Source: an uncultured Phascolarctobacterium sp.
GTDB taxonomy: Bacteria > Bacillota > Negativicutes > Acidaminococcales > Acidaminococcaceae
Assembly: GCA_900552005.1 (NCBI GenBank)
Contig: URXU01000005.1
Coordinates: 36,030 to 100,029, forward strand
Length of the DNA: 64,000 nucleotides
Direction: 5' to 3'
The position numbers were made by a program, and so were the translations under genes. The notes below the pieces were generated by a model. It saw only the letters and a list, made by a program, of their open reading frames with translations. It was not told the DNA's origin and ran no database searches. Positions 52,623 to 61,786 of the stretch are shown here, piece by piece. Numbering within the stretch: position 1 is the first letter of the stretch; every line of letters starts with the position of its first letter.

Positions 52623-53501
52623 ATGAAAGGTATAATTTTAGCAGGCGGCAGCGGTACCAGACTTTATCCGCTGACGATGGTAACAAGTAAACAATTGCTT
52701 CCTATATACGATAAGCCGATGATTTTTTATCCATTGTCTATTTTAATGTTAGCCGGAATACGTGATATTTTAATTATTTCTACACACCAGGATTTGCCTA
52801 ATTTTGAACGTCTTTTAGGTGATGGCAGCAGATACGGAATAAAATTGAGCTATAAAGTGCAGCCTTCTCCTGATGGACTGGCCCAGGCATTTATTTTAGG
52901 TGAAGAATTTATCGCTGGTGATAAATGTGCCATGATTTTAGGGGATAATATTTTTTATGGTGCAGGCTTGGTACAACATTTAAAAGCTGCTGTCAATAAT
53001 GAACAGGGCGCAACAGTTTTCGGTTATTATGTTGATGACCCTGAGAGATTTGGCGTAGTAGAATTTAATCAAGATGGACAAGCTGTTTCATTGGAAGAAA
53101 AACCTACACAGCCTAAAAGTAATTATGCAGTAACAGGATTATATTTTTATGATAACAAGGTATGTGAATATGCAAAAAGTCTTAAGCCGTCTGCTCGTGG
53201 AGAACTTGAGATAACTGATCTGAATAAAATTTATTTAAATCACAATATGCTCAAGGTTGTAACTTTAGGCAGAGGATATGCATGGTTAGATACCGGTACA
53301 GTAGAAAGCCTGCATGAAGCTGCGGAATTTGTAAAAGCAGTGGAAACAAGAACGGGTATTGCCATTGCCGTACTGGAAGAAATTGCTTATCATAATAACT
53401 GGATTAGCAAAGAGCGGTTGTTGGTAAGTGCGGAAAAATATGGTAAAGCGCCTTACGGAGTATATTTGAAAAAGGTTGCGGATGGAAAAATAAAATATTA
53501 A
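52623..53501 (+). CDS. rmlA: glucose-1-phosphate thymidylyltransferase
   Basis: Makes dTDP-glucose, first step to dTDP-L-rhamnose. The 292-residue enzyme has the signature GIILAGGSGTRLYPLTMVTSKQLLPIYDKP, LGDNIFYGAGL, FGVVEFNQDGQAVSLEEKP and GYAWLDTGTVESLHEA. First gene of the O-antigen sugar operon: rmlC follows after 23 bases. Confidence 0.96.
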   Translation: MKGIILAGGSGTRLYPLTMVTSKQLLPIYDKPMIFYPLSILMLAGIRDILIISTHQDLPNFERLLGDGSRYGIKLSYKVQPSPDGLAQAFILGEEFIAGDKCAMILGDNIFYGAGLVQHLKAAVNNEQGATVFGYYVDDPERFGVVEFNQDGQAVSLEEKPTQPKSNYAVTGLYFYDNKVCEYAKSLKPSARGELEITDLNKIYLNHNMLKVVTLGRGYAWLDTGTVESLHEAAEFVKAVETRTGIAIAVLEEIAYHNNWISKERLLVSAEKYGKAPYGVYLKKVADGKIKY

Positions 53502-53524
53502 AAATAAATTAGGTGGTTATAAAT

Positions 53525-54067
53525 ATGGAAATAATCAAAACGAAATTAGATGGCGTAGTTATCATTATTCCTGACGTTTTTGGCGATAACAGAGGATTTT
53601 TTATGGAGAGCTGGAATAAAGCTAAAATGGCTGCGGCAGGATATGATTATGATTTCGTGCAGGATAATCATTCAAAAAGCACGGTAAAAGGCACTTTGCG
53701 TGGTATTCATTTTCAGAAAGGAGACAAGGCTCAGGCAAAGCTTGTACGCTGCGTAAAAGGAGCAGTTCTTGATGTTGCTGTTGATTTGCGTAAGAATAGC
53801 CCTACGTTTAAGCAATGGGTTGCGGTTGAGCTAAGTGAAGAAAATAAAAAACAGCTTTTAATACCGCGTGGTTTTGGTCATGGCTTTGTTACCTTGACAA
53901 ATGATGTAGAATTTTTATATAAAGCGGACAACTACTATGCTCCTGAGGCGGAAGGCGGCATAAGATGGAATGACCATGAAATTGGTGTTGAATGGGGAGT
54001 TACCAATCCAATATTGTCTGAAAAGGATAAGGTGAATCCGTTTTTGAAGGATATTAATGAATTTTAG
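53525..54067 (+). CDS. rmlC: dTDP-4-dehydrorhamnose 3,5-epimerase
   Basis: Third step to dTDP-L-rhamnose. A 180-residue cupin with DNRGFFMESWN, the catalytic His in FVQDNHSKS and LRGIHFQ, and LIPRGFGHGFVTLTNDVEFLYK. ATG 53525 has AGGTGG upstream; a GTG at 53513 lies in that ribosome site. The rml set is split: a frameshifted glycosyltransferase separates rmlC from rmlB. Confidence 0.95.
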   Translation: MEIIKTKLDGVVIIIPDVFGDNRGFFMESWNKAKMAAAGYDYDFVQDNHSKSTVKGTLRGIHFQKGDKAQAKLVRCVKGAVLDVAVDLRKNSPTFKQWVAVELSEENKKQLLIPRGFGHGFVTLTNDVEFLYKADNYYAPEAEGGIRWNDHEIGVEWGVTNPILSEKDKVNPFLKDINEF

Positions 54068-54096
54068 TACAGAAATATAAAATTATGGGAGATTTT

Positions 54097-55226
54097 ATGC
54101 GAAAAAGAATTTTAACTATGTTTTGGTATGACGATGCCGGTGAAGTACATCTTTATAAAGATGTTGGGGGTATACCTTATGCCTTAGCAAAATATTGTGG
54201 GTGGCAGGCAACTTTTGCCTATAATGATGTAAATGGCATTATTCATAATGATGATTATGAAAAGTATGTAAAGCTTGATACCATTCATTATCCGAAAATT
54301 TTATATAAACTAAAATTAAGATATTATAAATATTTTCAGGTCATAAAGTATGTGTGGAAGAACGCGCCCAAATATGATGTGATTAACTTTTATCATTGTC
54401 ATAAATTTATTAGATTTCTTTGTTGGCTTGCCAAGAAAGCTAATCCTGCTATCATAACTTATGTTAAATTAGATATGGGTAGAGAAGGATTTATTAGAGA
54501 ACAAAATGTATCCGGGGGGGAGAATGGGGAAGCATCTCTTTGTTTACTGTAGAAGTTAATAGTTATGTAGATACTTTAAATAAATTGGCTAAGTTTAATA
54601 AAAAAGTTCGATATGTTCCTAATGGTTTTTTTAATGATTTAGTAACAATAAAAAGAAGTAATATTAAAGAAAGAATTATTTTAACAGTTGCAAGATTCGG
54701 TGCTTGGCAAAAAAATACAGAGTTATTATTAGAAGCTTTTAAAGATGTAGGTGCTAATAAATTAGATGGATGGCAATTATGGTTAGTAGGGCCCATGACT
54801 AAGAAATTTTTAGATTACTTAGACCGCTACAAACAAAAGAATATTGATATAGCTAGTAAAATCATAACATTTGGTAATATAAGCAGTAAAAAAGAGCTTT
54901 ATGAAATATATGCTAAGGCAGGAATATTTGTACATCCTTCAAAAAGTGAAGGCTTTCCATTGGTTATTCCTGAAGCAATGTTTTATGAATGTTATCCAAT
55001 AATTACCGATTGCTTCGATGCTGCAAGAGAAATTATTAATGACGAACGAGGAAAAGTTATAAAAAATGAAAATAAGAATGAATTAGTTGATAGCTTAATA
55101 TGGGCGATAGATAATTTTGAAGAAGCAAAGTTAAAGGGAAAATATGCGTCTGTTTATGCTCAGGAAAATTTAATTTGGGAAAAATTATCAAAAAGGATAG
55201 TAAAATATTTTAATGATATAAAATGA
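54097..55226 (+). pseudogene. GT4-like glycosyltransferase interrupted by a frameshift at a G7 tract (possible phase-variable gene)
   Basis: Two frames make one GT-B enzyme. The first half (54097-54552) runs from MRKRILTMFWYDDAG through FYHCHKFIRFLCWLAK to KLDMGREGFI. It leaves frame at seven consecutive G (54514-54520), then stops at 54550-54552. The second half continues in another frame (to 55226) with GSISLFTVEVNSYVDTLNK, VPNGFF, VARFGAWQKNTELLLEAF and the donor-site motif HPSKSEGFPLVIPEAM. One extra G would join them into about 377 residues. The second half has no credible start of its own (TTG 54540, no ribosome site). Either a contingency locus in the OFF state or a sequencing slip. 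Confidence 0.8.
54514..54520 (+). repeat. homopolymeric G7 tract inside the glycosyltransferase
   Basis: Seven G in an otherwise AT-rich gene, exactly at the point where the reading frame breaks. G8 restores the frame. Such tracts vary by slipped-strand mispairing. Confidence 0.75.
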
Positions 55227-55235
55227 GGTATTATA

Positions 55236-56255
55236 ATGAAACTTATAGTAACAGGCGGTGCCGGATTTATTGGTAGTAATTTTATTTTTTATATGTTAAA
55301 AAAATATCCTGAATATAGGATTATCTGTTTGGATAAACTGACTTATGCAGGCAATTTATCAACTTTGGCAATCATAATGAATAATCCTAATTTTAGATTT
55401 GTTAAAGCAGATATATGTGACAGAGAAGCAGTATATCAGCTGTTTGAAGAAGAGCATCCTGATATAGTAGTAAATTTTGCAGCGGAATCCCATGTAGACC
55501 GTTCTATAGAAGACCCAGGTATTTTTTTGCAGACTAATATAATAGGCACTTCTGTTTTAATGGATGCTTGCCGTAAATATGGTATTAAACGGTATCATCA
55601 GGTAAGTACTGACGAAGTTTATGGGGATTTGCCATTAGATAGGCCGGATTTGTTTTTTACAGAAGAAACTCCAATTCATACAAGTTCTCCGTACAGCAGT
55701 TCTAAAGCAGCGGCTGATTTATTAGTACAGGCTTATCATAGAACTTATGGCTTACCTGTTACTATTTCACGTTGTTCTAATAATTATGGTCCATATCATT
55801 TTCCTGAAAAATTGATACCTTTGATGATTGCCAATGCTTTGAATGATAAGCCTTTACCAGTGTATGGAGAGGGTATAAATGTTCGTGATTGGCTGTATGT
55901 AGAGGATCATTGCAAGGCAATAGATTTGATTATCCATAAAGGCAGAGTAGGTGAAGTGTATAATATTGGCGGGCATAATGAAATGCGCAATATTGATATT
56001 GTAAAACTAATATGTAAGGAACTAAATAAACCTGAAAGCTTAATAATTTATGTAACCGATAGAAAAGGTCATGATATGCGTTATGCTATTGACCCTACAA
56101 AGATTCATAATGAATTAGGCTGGCTGCCAGAGACGAAATTTGCCGATGGCATAAAAAAGACTATTAAGTGGTACTTGGATAACAAAGAATGGTGGCAGAA
56201 TATCATTAGTGGTGAATATAAATATTATTATGAAAAAATGTATGGAAACAGGTAA
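55236..56255 (+). CDS. rmlB: dTDP-glucose 4,6-dehydratase
   Basis: Second step to dTDP-L-rhamnose. A 339-residue extended SDR with GGAGFIGSNFIFYML, FAAESHVDRSIEDP, the catalytic STDEVYGDL with YSSSKAAADLLVQAY (YxxxK), SRCSNNYGPYHFPEKLIPL and INVRDWLYVEDHCKAID. It follows the frameshifted glycosyltransferase by 9 bases and precedes rmlD by 6 bases. Confidence 0.96.
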   Translation: MKLIVTGGAGFIGSNFIFYMLKKYPEYRIICLDKLTYAGNLSTLAIIMNNPNFRFVKADICDREAVYQLFEEEHPDIVVNFAAESHVDRSIEDPGIFLQTNIIGTSVLMDACRKYGIKRYHQVSTDEVYGDLPLDRPDLFFTEETPIHTSSPYSSSKAAADLLVQAYHRTYGLPVTISRCSNNYGPYHFPEKLIPLMIANALNDKPLPVYGEGINVRDWLYVEDHCKAIDLIIHKGRVGEVYNIGGHNEMRNIDIVKLICKELNKPESLIIYVTDRKGHDMRYAIDPTKIHNELGWLPETKFADGIKKTIKWYLDNKEWWQNIISGEYKYYYEKMYGNR

Positions 56256-56261
56256 ATATAA

Positions 56262-57101
56262 ATGAAAGTATTAGTTACTGGCGCTAACGGTCAATTAGGT
56301 TATGATGTTGTGAAAGAGTTACAATATCGTAATATTGAATGTTGCGGAGCCGCAAGAGCTGATTTTGACTTGTGTGATTTTACCGCAGCAGAAAAATTTA
56401 TAACTGCATATAATCCGGATGTTATAATCCATTGTGCTGCGTATACTGCTGTTGATAAAGCTGAGGATGAGGTAGAGCTTTGTAGAGCAGTTAATGCAGG
56501 CGGGACAGAAAATATAGCTAAAATATGCAAAACGATAGATGCAAAAATGTTGTATATTAGTACTGATTATGTCTTTGATGGAACAAAAGATGGGCGCTAT
56601 GAGGTTAATGATATTCCTAATCCTATCAATGTTTATGGGCAAACAAAATTAGAGGGAGAGCAAGCAGTACAAAAGATACTGAATAAGTATTTTATTGTGC
56701 GCATATCATGGGTGTTTGGCGAGCACGGAAATAATTTTGTAAAAACTATGCTAAGACTTGGTAAGGAGAGGAAAGAAATTAGTGTTGTTGCCGATCAAAT
56801 CGGCAGCCCTACATATACCGAAGATTTGGCAAAATTGTTGGTAGATATGATACAAACTGATAAGTATGGTATTTATCATGCTACAAATGATGGTGAATGT
56901 AGTTGGGCAGAATTTGCTGAAGAGATTTTTAAGTTTGCCGGAATGGACGTGGTGGTTAAGCATATTGCAGCTGAAGAATATCCTACCAAAGCTAAGAGAC
57001 CAAAGAATAGCAGAATGAGTAAAAATAAGCTGGTGACAGGCAATTTTCATAAGTTACCACAATGGCAGGATGCTTTGATGGCTTTTATAGGTAATATTTA
57101 A
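56262..57101 (+). CDS. rmlD: dTDP-4-dehydrorhamnose reductase
   Basis: Final step to dTDP-L-rhamnose. The 279-residue SDR has VTGANGQLGYDVVKEL, IHCAAYTAVDKAEDE, YISTDYVFDGTKDG, the catalytic YGQTKLEGEQAV, RISWVFGEHGNNFVKTM and VADQIGSPTYTEDLA. It completes the rmlACBD set, so rhamnose is predicted in the O-antigen. Confidence 0.95.
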   Translation: MKVLVTGANGQLGYDVVKELQYRNIECCGAARADFDLCDFTAAEKFITAYNPDVIIHCAAYTAVDKAEDEVELCRAVNAGGTENIAKICKTIDAKMLYISTDYVFDGTKDGRYEVNDIPNPINVYGQTKLEGEQAVQKILNKYFIVRISWVFGEHGNNFVKTMLRLGKERKEISVVADQIGSPTYTEDLAKLLVDMIQTDKYGIYHATNDGECSWAEFAEEIFKFAGMDVVVKHIAAEEYPTKAKRPKNSRMSKNKLVTGNFHKLPQWQDALMAFIGNI

Positions 57102-57127
57102 TTTATAGACTTTTAGCGGAGTATTTT

Positions 57128-58309
57128 ATGGTTGTTGAAGAAATAAATTACATAATATTGTGTTTGTTTGCGGTATTATCTTTTGTATCCATTGCTGCAG
57201 GAAATATATTTTTAGGTATATCGGTATTACTTTTCTTTATATGCATATATAAAAAGAAAGTAACAATAAATATCAACATAAAAAGATATTATTATGCAAT
57301 AGCCGTTTTTGTTATTACCATGTTATTATCAGCATTATTCAGCGGGAACATAGAATATGGGCTCAAAAGATGGGCGGACATGTGGATATGGCGGTTTATG
57401 CCATTTATTATTATTACTTGCTGTATAGGGAAACAAGTATGCGTGAAAATATTAAAAGCGTCATGCTTAGGTATTTCTATAGGAATTCTATGCCTTATAT
57501 ATCAGGGCGTAAGCGGAGATAGTAGAGCTGCAGGTTTTTTTGGTCACCCTATGACGTTTGCCGGATATTTGTGTATGTATCTGCCATTATTTTTGTTAGG
57601 TTATTTTGATGGCTTATTTGGAACTAAATATAAATACATATCAGGTATAATGTTTTTAGCTGGAATCGCCGCATTAATTTTTAATGGGACAAGAGGTGCT
57701 TGGATTGCAGCTTTATTTACTTTAGGCATTTTATTGCTTCATTATATGTTTGAAAATAAACGTAATTTTATAGTTGGAATTGTGCTGATAGTTATATGTG
57801 GCGGTATTTTGGTGAATAATGCATCTTTTATGCATAGAGTAGCTACCATTACTAATAATAAATATCAGTCTAATTCAGAAAGAATTCTGATATGGAATAG
57901 CGCTTGGAATATGTTTAAGGATCATCCTGTACTTGGAGTTGGGTTGGGGCAATATAAAGATAACTATCAAAAAAAGTATATTTCTCCACTGGCTAAAGAA
58001 CATTATTTAGAACATGCTCATAATAATTTTCTGCAGATGCTTGCAGAAAACGGCATAGTGGGATTTATTGGTTTCATCAGCATGTTTTGCTATATTATAG
58101 GGCATAATTTCAAGAAGTTTTTACGGGAGAAGAATATATATTCTCTGGCGATTTGTGCGGTAACCATAACATTGCTTTTGCAAGGATTCACGGAATTTAA
58201 TTTCGGTAATTCGGCAGTAGTAAAAGCATATTGGTTAATTTTAGGATGTCTGGTTGTTTTAGAAAATAATATGGAAAAAGATATAAAAAATAGAAAAGCA
58301 GTCTTATAG
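57128..58309 (+). CDS. O-antigen ligase/polymerase family membrane protein (WaaL-like)
   Basis: A 393-residue integral membrane protein with about ten hydrophobic segments. The family's periplasmic loop is recognisable: GTRGAWIAALFTLGIL, then SNSERILIWNSAWNMFKDHPVLGVGLGQYKDNY and the conserved His in EHAHNNFLQMLAENGIVGFIGF. These fit Wzy_C/WaaL proteins. Ligase (O-antigen to core) is more likely than polymerase given the R and H motifs, but the two cannot be separated from sequence alone. GGAG precedes the ATG. Confidence 0.8.
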   Translation: MVVEEINYIILCLFAVLSFVSIAAGNIFLGISVLLFFICIYKKKVTININIKRYYYAIAVFVITMLLSALFSGNIEYGLKRWADMWIWRFMPFIIITCCIGKQVCVKILKASCLGISIGILCLIYQGVSGDSRAAGFFGHPMTFAGYLCMYLPLFLLGYFDGLFGTKYKYISGIMFLAGIAALIFNGTRGAWIAALFTLGILLLHYMFENKRNFIVGIVLIVICGGILVNNASFMHRVATITNNKYQSNSERILIWNSAWNMFKDHPVLGVGLGQYKDNYQKKYISPLAKEHYLEHAHNNFLQMLAENGIVGFIGFISMFCYIIGHNFKKFLREKNIYSLAICAVTITLLLQGFTEFNFGNSAVVKAYWLILGCLVVLENNMEKDIKNRKAVL

Positions 58310-58502
58310 GTTATTCAATTGACATATAGGACGATTTTTATATTTTTGAATTATAAAATATCCTATAAGTATTTTTTGATGCCCAAAGGTAATTAGAATT
58401 TTTTTAATAATAGTTTACAAAATATTCATAAAGAGCGATAATATAATAAAAATATTATCTTTATATTTAAGCATAAAAAGAACTTAGGAAATAAAAAGGA
58501 AA

Positions 58503-59915
58503 ATGCATAAAAATAAAATTTATATCTCACTCATTCCTATAATATTATTTTTAAGTGATTATTTGGCTGTAGTTTTATCTGAATATACTGCCGTTAATAT
58601 AAGAAACTACTTTATTACATATAGTTATTTGAAAATTACACCATTTTTGATGTATTTTATTATTCCTTTTTTTTATCTATGCGGTATGTTCATGAAACAG
58701 ACTTATCTCAATAGGATGCAGTTTTGGAAAGTATTGGAAAAATCTTTTTCTGCTATTTTTTTTGGTACAGCAGCTATTATTGTAATATTATACTTTTTTA
58801 AAGAAGCTGGACATACTTCCCGATTATTCGTAGTTCTTACAGGAATTTTTTCGTTTGCCTTTATAATATTATTTCGTTATGTAATAAAAAATATATTATG
58901 CAAATTTGAATTATTTAAGTTTCCTATTCTAATAATAGGTGGAGGAAAGACTGCTGAAGTATTAATTGCGGGTATTAAAGACAATTATGGTGATACTTAT
59001 AAAATAGTTGGTTTTTTAGAAGACAACGTAATAAGTGAAAAACTAAAGAGCTATCCTGTACTTGGCAGGTTCAAAGATGCAGAAAAAATTATAAAAGAAA
59101 AAAATATTCCTAATGTCGTTATTGCGGCTCCAGGATTGGAGCAGGATAAATTAGTAGAATTAATAAACAGAATTCAACCCTTAGTAAAAAATCTTACGAT
59201 AATTCCTAATTTAGTAGCAATACCTATGGGTGGCATTGAAGTAGAGGGTTTTTTCAATGAAAAAATCATGCTGCTGCGACTGAAAAATAATTTAGAGAAT
59301 CCGTTGAACAGATGTCTAAAGTACAGTTTTGATTTTATCTGTACCTTAGTTGGAACAATTTTAATATCTCCGCTGCTTTTGCTGATTGCGGCAGCCATAT
59401 ATTTTGATTCTCCGGGATCTGTAATTTTTAAACATATGCGCGTTGGTAAAAATGGCAAAGTTTTTGGCTGTTATAAATTTCGCACTATGTGCATGGATGC
59501 TGATAAAAAGCTGGCAGAGCTTTTGGCTAACGATGTTGCTGCAAGAAAAGAGTGGGAAAAAGACTTTAAATTAAAGGATGATCCGCGAGTAACTAAGATA
59601 GGTAAGTTTTTAAGAAAAACCAGTTTGGACGAGCTGCCACAAATTTTTAATGTGCTTAAAGGGGAAATGAGCCTGGTAGGGCCAAGACCAGTGGTTGAAG
59701 CAGAGCTGGAAAAATACGGGGAATACCTTGATGATTACCTGATGGTACGACCCGGTATTACCGGTATGTGGCAGGTAAACGGACGCAGCGATACCACCTA
59801 TGAAGAGCGCGTACATATGGACAGCTGGTATGTAAGAAACTGGAGTATTTGGATTGATATTATGCTTTTATGGAGGACTGTGAAAAGTGTTATTAAATGC
59901 GAAGGAGCATATTAA
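58503..59915 (+). CDS. WbaP-type undecaprenyl-phosphate sugar phosphotransferase
   Basis: Starts O-antigen synthesis by placing a sugar 1-phosphate, often galactose, on undecaprenyl phosphate. The 470-residue protein has four N-terminal membrane segments (about 5-125), a CoA-binding-like domain (IIGGGKTAEVLIAGI, GFLEDNV), a further membrane-associated helix (about 278-302) and the C-terminal transferase domain: KHMRVGKNGKVFGCYKFRTM, KFLRKTSLDELPQIFNVLKGEMSLVGPRP and VRPGITGMWQVNGR. The 193-base gap before it holds no gene. Confidence 0.92.
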   Translation: MHKNKIYISLIPIILFLSDYLAVVLSEYTAVNIRNYFITYSYLKITPFLMYFIIPFFYLCGMFMKQTYLNRMQFWKVLEKSFSAIFFGTAAIIVILYFFKEAGHTSRLFVVLTGIFSFAFIILFRYVIKNILCKFELFKFPILIIGGGKTAEVLIAGIKDNYGDTYKIVGFLEDNVISEKLKSYPVLGRFKDAEKIIKEKNIPNVVIAAPGLEQDKLVELINRIQPLVKNLTIIPNLVAIPMGGIEVEGFFNEKIMLLRLKNNLENPLNRCLKYSFDFICTLVGTILISPLLLLIAAAIYFDSPGSVIFKHMRVGKNGKVFGCYKFRTMCMDADKKLAELLANDVAARKEWEKDFKLKDDPRVTKIGKFLRKTSLDELPQIFNVLKGEMSLVGPRPVVEAELEKYGEYLDDYLMVRPGITGMWQVNGRSDTTYEERVHMDSWYVRNWSIWIDIMLLWRTVKSVIKCEGAY

Positions 59916-59919
59916 TACA

Positions 59920-61014
59920 ATGTATGATTATTTGATTGTTGGAAGCGGACTTTTTGGCAGTACTTTTACCTATGAAGCAGGAAAAAAAGGTAAAAAGTGC
60001 CTTGTGATAGATAAACGATCTCATATAGGCGGGAATATTTTCTGCGAAAATATAGACGGAATTAATGTTCATAAATATGGGGCGCATATCTTCCACACCA
60101 GTAATAAAGCAACTTGGCAGTATATTAATCAGTTTGTGGAGTTTAATAATTATGTCAATTCACCTGTAGCCAATTATAAAGGTGAGATATATAATTTACC
60201 TTTTAATATGAATACTTTCAGTAAGATGTGGAATATCTCAACGCCGGAAGAAGCGGAAAAAATTATTGCAGAACAGCGTAAAGTAATAACACATGAGCCG
60301 CAGAATTTGGAAGAACAGGCTATTAGCCTTGTGGGGATAGATATTTATGAAAAGCTGATAAAAGGGTATACGGAAAAACAGTGGGGTAAAAGCTGCAAGG
60401 AATTGCCTGCTTTTATTATTAAAAGATTGCCAGTAAGATTGACCTATGACAATAATTATTTTAATGATAGATATCAAGGTATACCTATAGGCGGCTATAA
60501 TCAGATTATTGAAAAAATGCTTGCGCAGGCGGATGTTATTTTAAATGCAGATTTTAATGATGACAGAAATTATTATAAAGATATTTCCGAAAAAATAATC
60601 TATACCGGAAGTATAGACAGTTATTTTGACTATCAGTTAGGGCGTTTGGAATATCGTAGTTTGCGGTTTGAAACAGAAAAAGCAGAAAAAGCAAATTATC
60701 AGGGTGTGGCAGTGATGAACTTTACTGACAGAGAAACACCTTATACGAGAATTATTGAACATAAGCATTTTGAATTTGGTAATCAACCAGTAAGTTATAT
60801 AACTAAAGAATATCCCCAGGATTGGGATATTAATAAGGAAGCATATTACCCCGTAAATAATGAAAAAAATCAAAAGTTATATGCAAGATATTTGAAGCTT
60901 GCTGAAAATGAGGGTAATGTGTTATTTGGGGGAAGATTGGCTGAGTATAAATATTATGATATGGACAAGGTAATTGAAAGCGCCTTAAAATTAGCAGCAA
61001 AGGAATTAAAGTAG
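59920..61014 (+). CDS. glf: UDP-galactopyranose mutase
   Basis: Flavoenzyme converting UDP-galactopyranose to UDP-galactofuranose. The 364-residue protein has the FAD motif YLIVGSGLFGSTFTYEAGKKGK, VIDKRSHIGGNIFCE, KYGAHIFHTSNK, GYTEKQWGKSCKELPAFIIKRLPVRL, YQGIPIGGYNQIIEKML and the C-terminal LFGGRLAEYKYYDMDKVI. ATG 59920 gives the normal Glf N-terminus; GGAG is about 12 bases upstream. It is followed by a galactofuranosyltransferase-like gene, so galactofuranose is predicted in the O-antigen. Confidence 0.96.
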   Translation: MYDYLIVGSGLFGSTFTYEAGKKGKKCLVIDKRSHIGGNIFCENIDGINVHKYGAHIFHTSNKATWQYINQFVEFNNYVNSPVANYKGEIYNLPFNMNTFSKMWNISTPEEAEKIIAEQRKVITHEPQNLEEQAISLVGIDIYEKLIKGYTEKQWGKSCKELPAFIIKRLPVRLTYDNNYFNDRYQGIPIGGYNQIIEKMLAQADVILNADFNDDRNYYKDISEKIIYTGSIDSYFDYQLGRLEYRSLRFETEKAEKANYQGVAVMNFTDRETPYTRIIEHKHFEFGNQPVSYITKEYPQDWDINKEAYYPVNNEKNQKLYARYLKLAENEGNVLFGGRLAEYKYYDMDKVIESALKLAAKELK

Positions 61015-61015
61015 T

Positions 61016-61786
61016 GTGGATATCAAGATAATTGTAGCAACGCATAAGAAATATTGGATGCCTGAAGATGATGTTTATTTGCCGTTACATGTGGGTAAGT
61101 CTGGAAAAAATGATTTAGGTTATCAGGGTGATGATACAGGGAACAATATTTCTTACAAAAATGCTAATTATTGTGAATTAACAGGATTATACTGGGCATG
61201 GAAAAATTTGGAATGTGATTATATTGGCTTGTGTCATTACAGACGCTATTTTGGTAAAAGAAGTGCATGGACTAATGATAAGAAAAAGAGAGTATTTTCT
61301 CAAATAGATTATAAAAAATTATTAAAAGTTTATGACATTATTGTACCGATAAAACGAAATTATTATATTGAAACAGTACAAAGTCAGTATGAACATGCTC
61401 ATTATAAAAAAGATCTGAAATTAATAGAAGATATTATTGCAGAAGATTATCCAGATTATCTAAACGCATTTTACAAAATAATGCAAGATAAAACTCTGCA
61501 CTTATATAATATGTTTGTAATGAAAAAAACATACTTTAATAGTTACTGCGCATGGTTATTTTCTATATTGTCTAAGTTTGAAGTTCAGTGTGATATTAGA
61601 AAATATGATAACTACCAAGCGAGAGTGTTTGGCTTTTTAGGTGAGCGTCTATTTAATGTATGGCTGGAGAAAAATAACTTAAGAAAAATTGAAATACCTG
61701 TAATTAATTTGGAACCAGTAAATTGGATAGATAAAGGAATTAAGTTTTTACAAAGAAAGTTTTTAGGTAACAACTATGATACATAA
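61016..61786 (+). CDS. DUF4422-family glycosyltransferase
   Basis: A 256-residue protein starting at GTG 61016, one base after the glf stop. The family signature is clear: IKIIVATHKKYWMPEDDVYLPLHVG, GDDTGNNISYKNANYCELTGLYWAWKN, YIGLCHYRRYFGK, DIIVPIKRNYYIETVQSQYEHAHYKKD and YNMFVMKKTYFNSYCAWLFSIL. DUF4422 proteins are glycosyltransferases of capsule and O-antigen loci; the sugar is unknown. It overlaps the next gene by 11 bases. Confidence 0.88.
   Translation: MDIKIIVATHKKYWMPEDDVYLPLHVGKSGKNDLGYQGDDTGNNISYKNANYCELTGLYWAWKNLECDYIGLCHYRRYFGKRSAWTNDKKKRVFSQIDYKKLLKVYDIIVPIKRNYYIETVQSQYEHAHYKKDLKLIEDIIAEDYPDYLNAFYKIMQDKTLHLYNMFVMKKTYFNSYCAWLFSILSKFEVQCDIRKYDNYQARVFGFLGERLFNVWLEKNNLRKIEIPVINLEPVNWIDKGIKFLQRKFLGNNYDT

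Noticed and set aside
54540..55226. Second half of the frameshifted glycosyltransferase as an independent gene
   Set aside because: It would start at TTG without a ribosome site and lacks the N-terminal domain every GT-B enzyme needs; the missing domain is directly upstream in another frame.
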